Below, in pieces: positions 1-11,152 of a stretch of 64,000 bases of DNA; position 1 is the first letter of the stretch; every line of letters starts with the position of its first letter. Where the stretch lies: positions 3,410,001 through 3,474,000 of the forward strand of contig JACGWO010000012.1 of NCBI GenBank assembly GCA_034509735.1. The letters run 5' to 3'. The notes beneath the pieces are model-generated. The model had not been told where the DNA came from and made no database searches. It was given only the letters and a program-made list of their open reading frames with translations. A program made the translations under genes and the position numbers. Origin of the DNA: Sesamum alatum (lineage: Eukaryota > Streptophyta > Magnoliopsida > Lamiales > Pedaliaceae).

Positions 1-860
1 TATTAGATAAAAGGGATTTTTCTAATAAATTAGATTTATTAGAAAATTAAATTTAATAGGCTTGGAATAAATATTTATATTATTTATTGCCCTTGGAATA
101 TTTAAATAAGATTTTAATATTCAATCAAATTAAATTAATGGTTGAGATTAAAAGGAGAGATGGATGGCTAGGATTTGTTTGACCAAATCAAAGAGCTACT
201 TTGACTAGGACTTTGACTAGGTCAAAATCCTAGTCAAATTAGTCTTCCAAAGAGTTGGAGTTTGAAGAGGAATGGATTCCTCCTCTATATATATTCTTAG
301 CCCTTCACTTGTGGAGAGATGATGAATCTTGAAACACACACACACATACACAAACTCATGTGTGCTCTCTCCTCTCTCTCGTCCGCCTCTCTCTTCTCTC
401 TCCAAGAAAATTGTTTCTTGTTCTTTGTTTTCAACAATTGAACAAGGAGGATTGATCTCGTTAAACTAAATAACATTTGACGATTCGTCCTCTCCTAAAA
501 TACTTGTTCGTTTGGTAGCACGAAGTTCAAGATACGTGGGCGGATTGCGTGTCACGAATTAGAGGGTCTCCCATACGAGATCTTGGAGCAAATCGGGGAA
601 CAACGCGAGTACCAGTTAGAAGGGGAAAACGACGAATCGGTAGGTTTCCGTTTACATTTTTCGTCTTCTCTATTTTACAATCCTATGGCCTCCATGATTC
701 TTATGCATGTTTATAATTCATGAGGTACACCGAACACCAGGGAATTTCTTGGGCACACCCCTTGAACGAGTTTATTTTTAATATTTGTTATGCATGTTTA
801 AATTTTGTAATTTAATTATACCGCGCTTCCGCATTCGCGCTATTCCCGGGACGATCCACA
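1..860 (+). mobile_element. Copia LTR, 3' part (start lies outside window)
   Basis: This stretch matches the downstream two thirds of the E-family LTR in order: AT-rich TTTATTA blocks, the GGAATATTTAAATAAG segment, the TTGACTAGG cluster (about 179-243), a TATA box (CTATATATA, about 284), a CA/CT-rich leader, the CGAACACC segment and the final GCGCTTCCGCATTCGCGC ... GGGACGATCCACA. It ends near 860 with no tRNA-Met primer site after it, so it is a solo LTR or a 3' LTR. It is more diverged than the E and D LTRs. The flanking sequence suggests it landed in the 3' region of a gypsy element. Confidence 0.8.
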
Positions 861-2289
861 CGCCTACCCAAGGCTTTCATGATTATATGCATATTGATGA
901 GTGTGGCTGAGCATGATGGTACTCATTTGCTATGATTCTGTGAAATTTTTCTGAAAATTGATGATTTGTTGGGTAGTCTGTTGATGAACCTTGATACATT
1001 GCATCCCCATTTCACTTATGCCAACGTGATTTATGAATGCACTGTTACGATTGCAATAGAATACTTGACATGCATGAGAAAATTCAAACTTACCACATGT
1101 GTGATGATTATCTTGATGATCTCGTTTTGATGAAAAGTGCGTGTGAGTAGCACACATAAGCCTTTTTGGGTGAGCTTTTAAGCCTATGAGCACACATCTT
1201 ATTGCTCCATTATTTTTTGGCTGTGGGATTGTCATCTTTGTCTTGGTTTTCTAGAACTTGCTCGGTTATGCATGTCGAGACTGCATATTGAGTTCGGTGT
1301 GGTGCAAATGCTGAGGGCATTAGGATCGAACCAAAAATTTTCGTTGCTAAGCCTGCATAAATATCCACCCTTAGTAGCCCAATCGAGTCTAACCTGATTT
1401 TGTTGTTATAATGACCACGATACAAGCCTTGAACAACCGTTTCTTTGTCCTAACCTTTGAACCCTACCGTTAAAGGATTGGAATGACTGCCTGTGATACG
1501 CTTCCTTCATTAGTGTATAGTTCAAGTGCAAGTCTCAACTATCCATGAATGTGTCTAAAAGGACAGAAATTGTGGAAGATGAGGAAACAAAAAGGAAAAG
1601 AAAAGACAAAAGAAGAAGAAAGAAGAAGAAAAAGGGAGAAATCAAAAAAAAAAAAATAGAGAAAGAAAAAGAGTTTAAGTCGTGATGCATGCAATGATGA
1701 GAATGAAGGAAAAAGCAAAGAAAACAAGAAAATGATGGAGGATAAAGAGGGAGTAAGTTACACTTGAACTAGAATATTCGTATAGTGGAAGACTATTCGA
1801 GTAATGTCACCTAATTTCTTTAACCCTAAAAGAACCCTCTTACATTCTTAGTTGTTTCCTACCTTCACCTAAAGCCCATTACAACCCGAAGACCCTTTGA
1901 TTCTCACTCCGCACTCACTTCAAGCGATGGAGCTGTGATATAAAAAGCAAGCCTTTGGCAAATTCTTGTTAAAGCATGACTTGAGAGTTGTTGTTCACCC
2001 TTAAATACTTCGAGTGTATTGAGTGCATCTAAAGCGAGGGTGTTCACTTACTTTGCATTTTGATTCCAAATGAGTTATTGAGATAGTTGTAGTGTGGCTT
2101 GTGTGAATTGGCACTGTGTAGTCTATTGTTTCTCTTTTGCACCTTGACGGTAAATTCATTTTGCAAATTGGCATGAGTTAAAATGGGGTGAGATGTATAA
2201 ACGAGGTGTTATTTTGAGAGTTGACTGCTTTGCATTGTTATATGCTTGAGAACAAACATGACCTAAGTGTAGGGTATTTCATTAGGGGA
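861..2289 (+). other. Non-coding 3' region of a probable Athila-like gypsy element
   Basis: About 1.4 kb without a credible gene. It has the character of the long 3' untranslated region of Athila/Ogre-like gypsy elements: a purine-rich block (1556-1735), short phrases such as AAAGCCCATTACAACCCGAAGACCC, and near the right end AAGTGTAGGG and TAGGGGAAATTA, which resemble the polypurine tract before such LTRs. Short open frames on both strands show no recognisable domain. The assignment rests on overall resemblance and on the LTR that follows. Confidence 0.4.
1556..1735 (+). repeat. Purine-rich low-complexity tract
   Basis: The + strand is almost pure A/G for about 115 bases (1558-1675) and remains A/G-rich to about 1735, with GAAGAA and AAAGAAA runs. 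It lies in the presumed 3' region of the Athila-like element. The pyrimidine-rich reading on the minus strand gives a Leu/Phe/Ser-rich open frame, which is a composition artefact. Confidence 0.75.
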
Positions 2290-3607
2290 AATTATACGGT
2301 ATATTCTTTGTGTTTATACCCTTATTTTCTCTCAATATGATGCTTGTTCTTGGGTACATTTGTGACATTTAGGAACTTTGGTGGAAAAAGGCGAATACAA
2401 TCAACAAGCTCAAACATAGTGGAAAGAGTCAAAATTCTGCAGAAATGAGCATACGAAAGCCCGTGGCCCACGGGCTATCAGAGATTCATGTGACAGAAAC
2501 GCAAATCACATAACCCGTGATCCACGGGTTATCAGATATTCGTTGGGCGAAAATCGCAGACGGCTGACATGTAAATAGAAATTCTGATTTTAGGTCATTT
2601 GAAAAGAGATTTTATTTCTTTAAAATCTACCTTAGAGTTCTCGTAAGGATAGGATTAGAAAAGGAAAAGAGTTATATGGTAAGTAGAATCCCACTCGTTT
2701 CCTACCTTAGTTAGGACTCATTATATTAGGAAGAGAAGATGGGAAGAAAAGACATTCAATTTTCAACAGGAAAATGGAGAGATCCACATTTGGGAGCGAA
2801 GGAAGAAGACGACGAACAAGTAGATAAGTTAATCTGGCACCGGAGTGATAGCCGTCTCGCCAGATTTTCTACTCCATGAGTTTTTCTGCACTTTTTTTCT
2901 TAGTTTTAGTTCTAGTTAGTATGAACTAATATTTTTTTTGCTAGGGCTTATGGATAGCCTAATTGATACAATGTGTTAAGTATTTTCCGAATTTATTCTA
3001 GTTTGTTATTTTTCACATATCCATTGAATTGTTGTGCTTTTTGTTATTATTTGAGAGATTGATCACCTCTTAGATTTGAAATTATGTTGATGAACGAGAG
3101 GGAATTTAGCATAGTGATAGTATAATCCATGTTGTGATTAATAATGGTTAGACATACACAGGCATGATATATCTGATTCCATAGGTTTTTCATAGATTCT
3201 ATGCATTATTGTCACGAGTTTTGGAGAGGAGAGATCCCCTAATTCCTTGATATAATAGGTCGGTATAGCTCGAGAGAGTGTATTGATTAAATTAGGAAAA
3301 ATCTTAGTGTGTGAAAATACTTGTTTGTTTGATTGATCCGTTAATATTTAATTCGTTCTATAGATTAGGTAGACTATAGCCCATAGCACTTCTCTCTAAA
3401 TCTACGTTTTTATCTCAAACGTAATTGATTGCTATAGTTGATTTTATTGCTTTTTAGTAGTTTCATAAATCATCCAAACTTCTCGATCGTCCAAATAATT
3501 AGGGGTTAGTCATAGTTGTGGTAGTTACTTCATTAAATCCTCATGGGTTCAATATCCTTTATACTTCTTGATAGCTAATGCACTTCCTATTATATATTTT
3601 TGCAATC
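2290..3607 (+). mobile_element. Probable Athila-like gypsy LTR
   Basis: The segment follows a polypurine-like stretch and ends in GGGTTCAATATCCTTTATAC ... TTGCAATCA, the typical tail of Athila-type LTRs. The next bases, TGGCAATTGGCAGAGGA (about 3610), look like a worn form of the Athila-type primer site. Inside lie two tandem hairpins (2458-2530) of the GC-palindrome kind common in these LTRs. The exact start is uncertain, and no partner LTR is in the window. Confidence 0.5.
2458..2530. repeat. Two tandem hairpins, 8-bp perfect stems
   Basis: Hairpin 1 is AGCCCGTG, loop GCC, CACGGGCT (2458-2476). Hairpin 2 is AACCCGTG, loop ATC, CACGGGTT (2512-2530). Both are followed by a similar sequence (TATCAGAGATTC and TATCAGATATTC), so a unit of about 54 bp is duplicated. 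One stem base pair differs between the copies (G-C versus A-T) and both stems stay perfect. Confidence 0.85.
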
Positions 3608-4565
3608 ACTGGCAATTGGCAGAGGATGCAGCCCATTGAGATCGGAGCCTCTACTGCAGCAGGTGAAGGAAGTGTGGCTCCTCTATTACTAAATGAACAT
3701 TTCCCCTTGAAAGAAGAACATTTTTAATTTTTCTGCTGAATATTTGATATCTCATGTGTGAGGCTTGCAAGTGCCGGGGGTGGGCTTTGGATATTATGTT
3801 TCTTTTTGGTTGCTGGCACTTTGCATGCCAAGGATTCTGCTTCTCCTCCTCCTTTCTTCTGATGAATGCTTTTTTTGCTTTTCACAAGGTGTTGCTTACT
3901 ATGAATGTGCTTATTGCCATACTACTGATTTCCTGTATGTTAGTTCAGTAATTTGCTGGGATTTTCCAATTTATCAACTGGTATGGCTTAGCATGCCTAG
4001 AAAAAAATGTTCGCTGCAGTAAGTAATGAAAGGAGGACATTTTCAAGCCTTATGGTAAACATGGAATTTGAGCAGGTTTCCATTCGTACTGCTTGTAGTA
4101 GCTAGGGTTTGACACAAGCCAAGTTATCAGAAAAAAGATGTCTTACACGAGAATACCTGCAGATGCAAGATGATACAACCTGTTAGAAGATTCAAGTTTT
4201 AAGTAGGAAAACGCCTGCTGCAGCAAGTTAGCAGGCCTGAATGTTGGCCATGGGCCTTTTGATGTGTAATCGCCCTGCTGTGGAGCAGGTTGGTCAGCGG
4301 CCTCTTTCATCAACAGGGTAGTGCTGGTCTGGCTTGTAGCCTCTTGTTGGCAGCTTTATCCAATAGGAGCAGAACAAGACCTGCGCAGTGAAGCAGTAAG
4401 CAGTGCTAGAAACAACAAATACAGGATAATTCGTGCAGTAAGTAAGCATATATATGCTATTTATTGAGAGCTATCACAACTAGATAAGTATGCCTGTTGA
4501 AGGTGAATTATTAAGACTTTCATCTAAAAATGAGCAGGATTAGCCTTTCAGGGGCAATATTAGGG
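3608..4565 (-). other. Non-coding region, probably 3' untranslated part of gypsy element A
   Basis: No gene was seen. The region lies just downstream (minus sense) of A's pol stop at 5001. It contains repeated CTGCTGCAGCAAG-like phrases and a long pyrimidine run (about 3836-3860, TTCTCCTCCTCCTTTCTTCT) that on the minus strand would be a polypurine tract. No copy of A's LTR (TGATGCGCAACAACC...) is recognisable, so A's 3' LTR is lost, replaced or too worn to see. The short frame ATGCAGCCCATT... at about 3624 stops after some 30 codons and matches nothing I know. Confidence 0.35.
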
Positions 4566-4850
4566 CTTTTGCAGCCAGTAGGAGTCAGCCACCAGAGCGG
4601 CTTATCATGGCTCGAAGCCAGTAGGAGTTCGCCAGCAAGGAGGCTTATCAGGGCTCGAAGCCAGTAAGAGTGCGCCAGCAGGGCGACTTATTAGGGCTAG
4701 AAGCTAGTAAGAATGCACCAGCAGGGGTGGCTTATCAGTGGCTCGAAGCTACGTAAGGTAGGTGCGCTATGCAGGGGCGGCTTATGAAATGTGTGCGCCA
4801 GCATAGCGCGGCTTATTAACTGGCGGTGCGCCAGGAAGAGGCGGTTTTGG
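4566..4850. repeat. Degenerate tandem repeat, period about 43 bp, 5-6 copies
   Basis: The unit reads roughly CTCGAAGCCAGTAGGAG then TTCGCCAGCAAGG then AGGCTTATCAGGG. Copies begin near 4568, 4612, 4655, 4698 and 4743, with a worn sixth to about 4850. Copies 2 and 3 are the best preserved. It lies in the 3' untranslated region of element A, where Tat/Ogre elements often carry tandem repeats. Confidence 0.85.
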
Positions 4851-5000
4851 GTAAGGCATAAGGGAAGCTCAGGCAAGGTGATTTGACCCGTGTTTGATAA
4901 AGTGAGTATAGCAAAGGAGCAGGAATCTGCTCTTTTATTCAAGCAGTAAATGCTGATAAGCAGGTAGTAAAGTAATGAGTATAAAGTAGGGTGTTCAGGA

Positions 5001-5058
5001 TTAGAACTTCCTGAGGTTGTATGCGTTCCATGGTCGGGAGAGAGAGCTTTCTGTAATC
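5001..5058 (-). pseudogene. C-terminal end of element A pol, separated from the rest
   Basis: On the minus strand this reads ...RPWNAYNLRKF followed by TAA (5001-5003). That is the canonical last stretch of Tat/Athila gypsy polyproteins (PRxWNAxNLRKYY). The preceding part of the integrase ends abruptly at 48956 with GAYELQGVDG, the expected text just upstream. The two pieces were parted by insertion of element B (5059-48955). This match identifies both edges of B independently of its LTRs. Confidence 0.85.
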
Positions 5059-6233
5059 TGTAATGCTAAATGGATCTCCGGGAGGAAGCGCGAAGTGTTG
5101 AATCGCGGTATTTAAAACAAGAAATGTAAATCATGCATAAACAAGAGAATTTAATAAATCGTTTCAAGGGTGTTCCTGAATCTCGCGGGCGTTTGGTGTA
5201 ATGACATGAATAAAAGAAAACATATATGCTACATTCATGGAGGCATAGGGTTGAACCAGAAATGTAGTAAACGCCACTTACCCGTTGCAGATTACTTCAT
5301 TCGACTACACGTGTTGTTCCACGTTTTGCCACAGAGATCCCAAAGTAGGAATTCTCTAAATCGTTTCAGGCAATTCACCGGATTCTGATTCCGGTGCTAG
5401 CAAGAGATCAAGAAGGAAAGGGATAACAAATCACCTAGTGTTATGAATTAAGCGTATTGATCGGTCTATCGTTCCTGTATCAAAACAAAGAAACATAGGC
5501 GTTTCTTGGAGTGAATAGAGGAGGGGACGAGATTGAGAGAGGGGGCGCCATGTTGTTTGTGTGTGTGGTGTGTGTGTGTGTGAGTGTGTAGAGATTGGTG
5601 TGTGTGTGTGTGTGTGTTTGACTATTTATGGGAAAACATATTTTCCTATCCTATCAAACTCTCCTTAAAAAAGGCACACTTTAGCTAGGACTTTGACCTA
5701 GTCAAATCCTAATCAACCTAGGCTTTGATTAAGTCAAACCCAATCATGGCCCTTAATCTCATCAGGCCCCCAAGGTTCAATCTCGTCTGTCCATCTTTTG
5801 ATGGGCTTTATGGAATAATTCAAATCCTATTTTGAATAGTTCATTAGGCTTCTAATAATTATAAAAATAATTATTTGAGCACAACAATAATATTTTCATC
5901 TAGTCAAAGACGATAGACCACTTCCTAATTTCATAAATCCTATTTATGAGTCAAGTCTTATTTAATTCAATTAAAGACTTGACACTCCAAGAAGAGAACC
6001 AGTTTAATCTAATTAAATTGTTCGATCTCCAGGAATTAATCTCCAATTAATTCCTCCGTTTTCGGTGAATTGTGTGTGAATCTTTAGGTTCACCCTCAGC
6101 TAGACTTGACAAAAATTTTCAATCATCTTATGACGGGAATTCGTCCGTTTTCACCATGGGTAGCCGTCTAGCAACGGTCCATGTCACCAGAGACTAGGTG
6201 AATATTATGGCATGTTTAGGTTCTTTGAGTGCC
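5059..6233 (-). mobile_element. Element B 3' LTR, first segment
   Basis: It starts TGTAATGCTAAATGGATC, matching the right-hand copy TGTAACGCTAAGTGGATT at 47086. It carries the family features in reverse: the worn U5 hairpin (about 5164), a GT microsatellite, a TATA-containing stretch (TATTTATGGG on +, about 5622) and TTTGACCTAGTCAAA W-box palindromes (about 5689). The LTR breaks at 6233 where C is inserted and resumes at 40155. The joined length is about 2034 bp, longer than the right copy, which has lost an internal piece. Confidence 0.85.
5553..5617. repeat. (TG)n microsatellite in B 3' LTR
   Basis: Imperfect TG/GT repeats, interrupted by GG, GAG and GAGATTGG. It is the same LTR position as the longer (GT)n at 47637-47682 in B's other LTR, and corresponds to the CA-rich leader just after the TATA box in all LTRs of the family. 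Confidence 0.85.
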
Positions 6234-8430
6234 TGAAAGAATCGGGTACGTCCCGAGAATGCAACGGAAGCGTAAAAACGTGAATTTAAAGGTGTAATTT
6301 AAACGGGTTCAAAGGGTGTTCCCTTTGAAGTTCCGGGCGTTCGGTGTTTGTCAAAGCATAACAACATAAAATAAACATAGCTGGACATGTGGCTAAAGGA
6401 ATAAAAAACAAAAGGTACAAGAATATAAATGAGACATACCTTTTGTTTCACAAACGTAGCACCCGGTTCTCGCTTTGTTCCCTTTACGTTTCCTTGTTCC
6501 GTTCACTTGAGGAGTCAACGTAGAATTCTTCTAAGTATTGTCACACCTCACAAAGGATTTCAAACTATATGTTTATTTGCTAGATAAAATATAGTTAGAG
6601 AAGAAGAAAATAATTGCAAAGCAACACTATCATTAGTGATCTTTAGAATGTTTTAAAGTTCTTTCTTTCCAAAAGAAATGAACTGCTTAGAGAGAATTTT
6701 CAGAGGTGTTTTTGGCTAAAAAAAACTCCAGCAAAAATTGAAGCATGTTATGTATCTTTGTGTAGTGTATTTTTATGTGTAAGTAGGAATTTTTGAATTC
6801 AAAACTCAACCTCCATCAATAAACCTCCAGGCTAACGTCCACATATACACTATTATAGCACAAGTGTCACGCATGATGGCACATGGAGAACCACCTCCAC
6901 GTGCACCTCACATGGCCTATACACACTAGGAGAAAGCTCCAAATCTCCTACAACATGCTCCAACTTTTATAAGATATGGACTTGAATTTCATGCTTTTGG
7001 ACTTTATTAATCTTATTAATTTTAAGTCTAAACAAGAATCATTGGAATTAATTTATCTAATTAATCTCAATCCAATTGCATCCAATAGTTTTATTTAATC
7101 CAATTAAATAAACATAAGTCCAAATTAAGAATAATCGATCCAATCAATTATTCTAGCCAGAACCCAATAAATTAATTCAATTAATTTAAAGGTTTTTAGT
7201 CCAAAATTAACTAATCCAATTAATTAATCTTGGACCATCCAATAAATGATCCAATCATTCATTTTCTCTCTGAATAAATTTAATCTAATTAAATTTATTC
7301 TCTTCTTTTAGAATTAATTCCAAATTAATTCCACCAAATCCAAAGTGATTTGTGTGTGACTCATTAGGTTCACCCTCAGGTAGACTTGGGCTTGTGTCAA
7401 CACAATTGGTCAATTAAATCAATTTAATTAACTATTTTTTCCAATTAACCCTTAATTGGAAAAACGCCGTCACCATGGGTGGTCGTCTAGCAACGGTCCA
7501 TGGCACTAAAGACTAGGTGAATGTTGGCGTGAACATTTAGGCTCCCGAGTTCCATACGAGTACGGTCCTTCCATCATCCGTCTCCTGGTTTTAGTCTAGG
7601 ACATGGAATTGGGCATCAGTTCCCATCCTGGACTAGACAACTATGCTCACTCACTCGAGACACGTTTGCTCTATTGATCGACGTAGGAAACCATTCCATA
7701 CTCGACCAATCGCTGTGACCACAAACTTTAAGAGCTTAAACCGTCTCAAAGCGCATAGGAGACTCGACTGTCATATACTAACAGGTGACGAATCCTATCT
7801 TGGAATCCATCATCCTCAATACATATTCCGGCTGCACTGGATAAGGCTTATGATGAACCTATCCCAGATACGGACATCTTTTTCCAGACCCTAGATACAG
7901 CCTTCAAATGACGATTCTCAAGTCCGAGCACTAATCTCGTACTATCGGAGCCGGAAATTCCAGTCAATACGGACCAAGCTTCCATGGCTTCCATATAACG
8001 ATTCCTGCTAGTCAGTTCACTTAGCTGGCACCGTCAACTAACCCACTAATATTGCGATGGACGTCCAACATTTTTCGCCGATGAAACACGGCACCCATCC
8101 AATGAATGCAATCCTTAGTGCAAGTCTCTATAGAACCCTCGATGCCCTGTCTCGAGGTCCTCGACTTGGAATGTTTCAGACAAACCCTTAGAAGTTGGTT
8201 TCATAGCTGCCATCTAATGCGCAGCCCAACTACATGGGTTATCCGATGGATTTGTGGTCATTTTTGTGACCGTTAATACGCCGTTTAACGTAATCAGTAA
8301 ACACAACAAACAGATAGTGCCACGGATGAATACTTACTATATTCATCAAGTCAATATTAGTTCAATAAAGATTGTTAAATAGTACCAAAAACCACCAATC
8401 CAATTGACTTTCTGGTCACCTATTCTAACA
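6234..8430 (-). mobile_element. Element C 3' LTR
   Basis: 2197 bp, from TGAAAGAATCGGG to CACCTATTCTAACA, matching 37966-40154 (2189 bp) along its length with scattered substitutions and small indels. The U5-type hairpin TTCAAAGGG, TGTT, CCCTTTGAA lies at 6308-6329. The CACTAGAGACTAGGTGAA-like block near 7503 is shared with the B, D and E LTRs. The short open frames within are not genes. Confidence 0.9.
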
Positions 8431-8444
8431 ATCTCCCACTTAAC
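8431..8444 (-). other. Polypurine tract of element C
   Basis: Minus-strand GTTAAGTGGGAGAT directly before the 3' LTR. It corresponds to AAGTGGGAGAT in E and D and is the expected plus-strand DNA priming site. Confidence 0.8.
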
Positions 8445-9150
8445 CGAAAGCCAATCACCCATGTCGCTTAGACTAATCTGAGCATGAGTAATTTACGATA
8501 TCCGGCTCGGTCTCACGGGTCTACCTTATTTCTGCCAAGATGATGCGGTCCAATCGCATGCCACCTCTTCATACCATTGCCCCAAGCAGATGGTACTGTC
8601 TAAGAATTTTCCTGGATCCGTGATGAGATCTCGGTCCTTTAGCTCGCTCTACAGCCATGTTGTTATCCTCCAAGGTAACTAACTGGCTACGTGCTAGGCA
8701 CCACACCCAACCATTGGATGTGGTTTTTCATCCAAACCACTCTCCGGAGCAACTTCTAAAGTTGCCATACATTCAACTTTCATGGTCCGTCGTGGTATCC
8801 CGCTTGAAACCTTTCCAAGCCACCACCTTACCATTAAGCCTGAATATATGTTCATACTGAGACTAGATTATTCACATGATCCTGGAAGCTAGTATCGCTA
8901 TAGCTTTCCAGAATCAACTCTCCATAGAGCATGCATCAAGAACACTTCTTTAATCCTTATTCAGGTATTAAAAACTATTCTCAACAGCAGTCTATCACCT
9001 GCTCGATACATACCCGATTTTCGTCGTTATGCCAAAAGCATGCACAACATCAGGTCCAATGCACCAAAACAACATACCCATGGCTGCCTATGGCAAAGAC
9101 GTAGGGGATGTCAAACATCTAAGCTTCCTCATCAGTCAACCGTGACTGAG
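8445..9150 (-). pseudogene. Element C pol, C-terminal RNase H piece
   Basis: On the minus strand the piece begins at the D insertion with text matching the family's QSPxTDEELERMKxIPYASAIG segment (here TDEEA, stop, MFDIPYVFAIGS) and runs through a badly worn RNase H to the polypurine tract. The upstream half of pol resumes at 33636. Many stops and frameshifts are present, and the normal terminal stop after GDWL is also lost. No active-site residues can be claimed here. Confidence 0.65.
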
Positions 9151-9155
9151 TCGTG
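9151..9155. repeat. Target-site duplication of element D (TCGTG), left copy
   Basis: TCGTG lies directly before TGAAAGAAAT at 9156. The identical TCGTG lies directly after TTCTAACA at 33631-33635. A perfect 5-bp duplication 24.5 kb apart shows that D and everything nested in it entered as one copia insertion. Confidence 0.9.
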
Positions 9156-11136
9156 TGAAAGAAATCGGTGGATCATCCCGGGAATTGCGCGAATGCGGAA
9201 GCGCGATAAAATTAAACATACAAAAAATAAAGCAATGCTTTTAATTTAAAAGACACGCTCAAGGGGTGTGCCCTTGAGGTTCCGGCGTTCGGTGTATCTC
9301 ATGATCATAAAGCATGTAAAGAAGTCATGGAGGCCATAGAGTTAAAAATTAAAGAGGGACGAAAAGTAAAACGAGACCCACCCGTTGTCGTTTTCGTCTT
9401 CAACGGCTACTCGCGTTGTTCCCGTTTGCACCGAGATCTCGTTCTTGAGACCCTCCAAATCATGACACAACGATCCACCCACGTATCTTGCACGTCGTGC
9501 TAGCAACGAACAAGTGTATAATTTTGGATGGACGAATAAATAACACGTTATCAATTAACGGTATTGGTTCGTCTAAGTTCTAATGTTCCAAGAACAAAAA
9601 GAACTAAAAAATACTTTCTTCTTGGAGAGAGAGGGAGGGGCGGACGAGAGGTATGGAGAGGGGAGAGTGTGTGTTGTGTGTGTTTTTCAAGAATCATCAT
9701 CCTTCAATTGTTGGAAGGTAAAGGTTTATATAGAGGAGGAGTTTAATCCTCTTTAAACTCCAACTCTAAGAACTCTAATTTGACTAGGATTTTGACCTAG
9801 TCAAAGTCCTAGTCAAACTAGTGTTTGACCTAGTCAAATGAATCCTAGCCTTCCATCTCCCCTTTCCATCTCAGCCGTTGATTTTAATTTAATGGAATAT
9901 TTAAATCCTATTAAATATTCCAAAAGGCTAAAAAGAATAAATATAATATAATAAATAAATATTATATTTATTCTAAGCCCATTAAATCAACCCTTTTAAT
10001 AAATCCTATTTATTAATTTAATTCCCTTTATCAAATAGAAGGAATTAATTTCTCCAAGAAAATATAGGACCCGGTTAAATCTATTTAATCATTCCTTTAC
10101 TCCAATATTTAATTCCAAATTAAATACCAAGTGTGTGTGTGGATAGTGTGTGACTCTTTAGGTTCACCATTCAGCTAGACTTGGTCGGATTCCTAGAATC
10201 CGCCCGTTACCATGGGTGGCCATCTAGCAACGGTCCATGGCACTAGAGACTAGGTGAAGTATTCGGGATGAACATTTAGGCTCTAACAGCATACTTGTCC
10301 TTCTATCTTCGGTCTCATCACTTAGGGTCTAGGGCAACGGAAAATGCAGGTACCTATTTTTGGACCTAAGTGTCGGTCTGTCCTTACTAAAACGCCGCAA
10401 GGGAAACCTTTCTCTTCTGTTCAGTTACTGTGGCCACAGATTTCAGGGACAAGACACAGAGCTGTCAAATACCTTTTGACAGGAGACAGATCCTTTCTTG
10501 GAAACTACTGTCAACTTTGTATAACCGAGCTGCACTAGACATGACTTATGACTACTCAAGAGTATTTTGGCAATCTCTCACCATATCTAAGATACAGACC
10601 TGATGCACAGGTAAACTTAGCACATCCTCATGTCAGAGGACTTGGCCTGTACTGTTGAACCGGGAATACACGTCATACCTTGCTGATCATACTCAAGGGT
10701 CCTCCGTAAGACGGTTCCCGCGAGTCACCTCAGTCAGCTGCTTCCTAGCATGCTGACCCACTAACACTGCTTAGACGACCTTCGTCACCCGTCGATGAAA
10801 TACGACAGCAGATGCTTAGTGCAAGTCTCAAAGGGAATCCCGGTACCCATTTTCGGGAATTCCTTGACTTGGAGATTTCCGGACTGATTCGGCGAGACTG
10901 ATTTCATGGACCTACCTCCAAGCGTAGTCCCAGTCCCCGAAATCGTTTCTCAGTCCGTGGGCTTTGCTTGCGTAGTGAACAGAAATGTAAATGCAGATAA
11001 GTGAACGTAAACAAAGTATTGCCATTTGAATTTTCACTTCTTTATTCATAAATGTTTTATCAAATACCAAAGAATTGTCTAGACATAGGTTACATATTCC
11101 TGCCAAAATTGGCTTACATGGTCACCTATTCTAACA
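9156..11136 (-). mobile_element. Element D 3' LTR
   Basis: 1981 bp, TGAAAGAAATCGGTGG to CACCTATTCTAACA, which is the reverse complement of E's TGTTAGAATAGG ... CTTTCA. It contains the U5 hairpin CTCAAGGG, GTGTG, CCCTTGAG (9258-9278), the TATA box (TTTATATAGAGG on +, 9724-9735), and TTTGACCTAGTCAAA palindromes (9791-9838) upstream of TATA in the transcription sense. Confidence 0.93.
9724..9735 (-). promoter_or_regulatory. TATA box of D 3' LTR
   Basis: Minus-strand CCTCTATATAAA, at the position conserved in every LTR of the family, preceded by the TTGAC palindrome cluster and followed by a CA/CT-rich leader. It is inferred to drive minus-strand transcription. Confidence 0.75.
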
Positions 11137-11150
11137 ATCTCCCACTTGAC
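11137..11150 (-). other. Polypurine tract of element D
   Basis: Minus-strand GTCAAGTGGGAGAT between the pol stop and the 3' LTR, identical to E's. It primes plus-strand DNA synthesis in LTR retrotransposons. Confidence 0.85.
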
Positions 11151-11152
11151 CT

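Noticed and set aside
1539..1727. Minus-strand Leu/Phe/Ser-rich frame that looks like membrane segments
   Set aside because: It is the complement of a purine-rich low-complexity tract.
3754..4022. Two overlapping + frames of 65 and 85 codons, hydrophobic
   Set aside because: No recognised family, no conserved context; they lie in the presumed untranslated part of gypsy element A.
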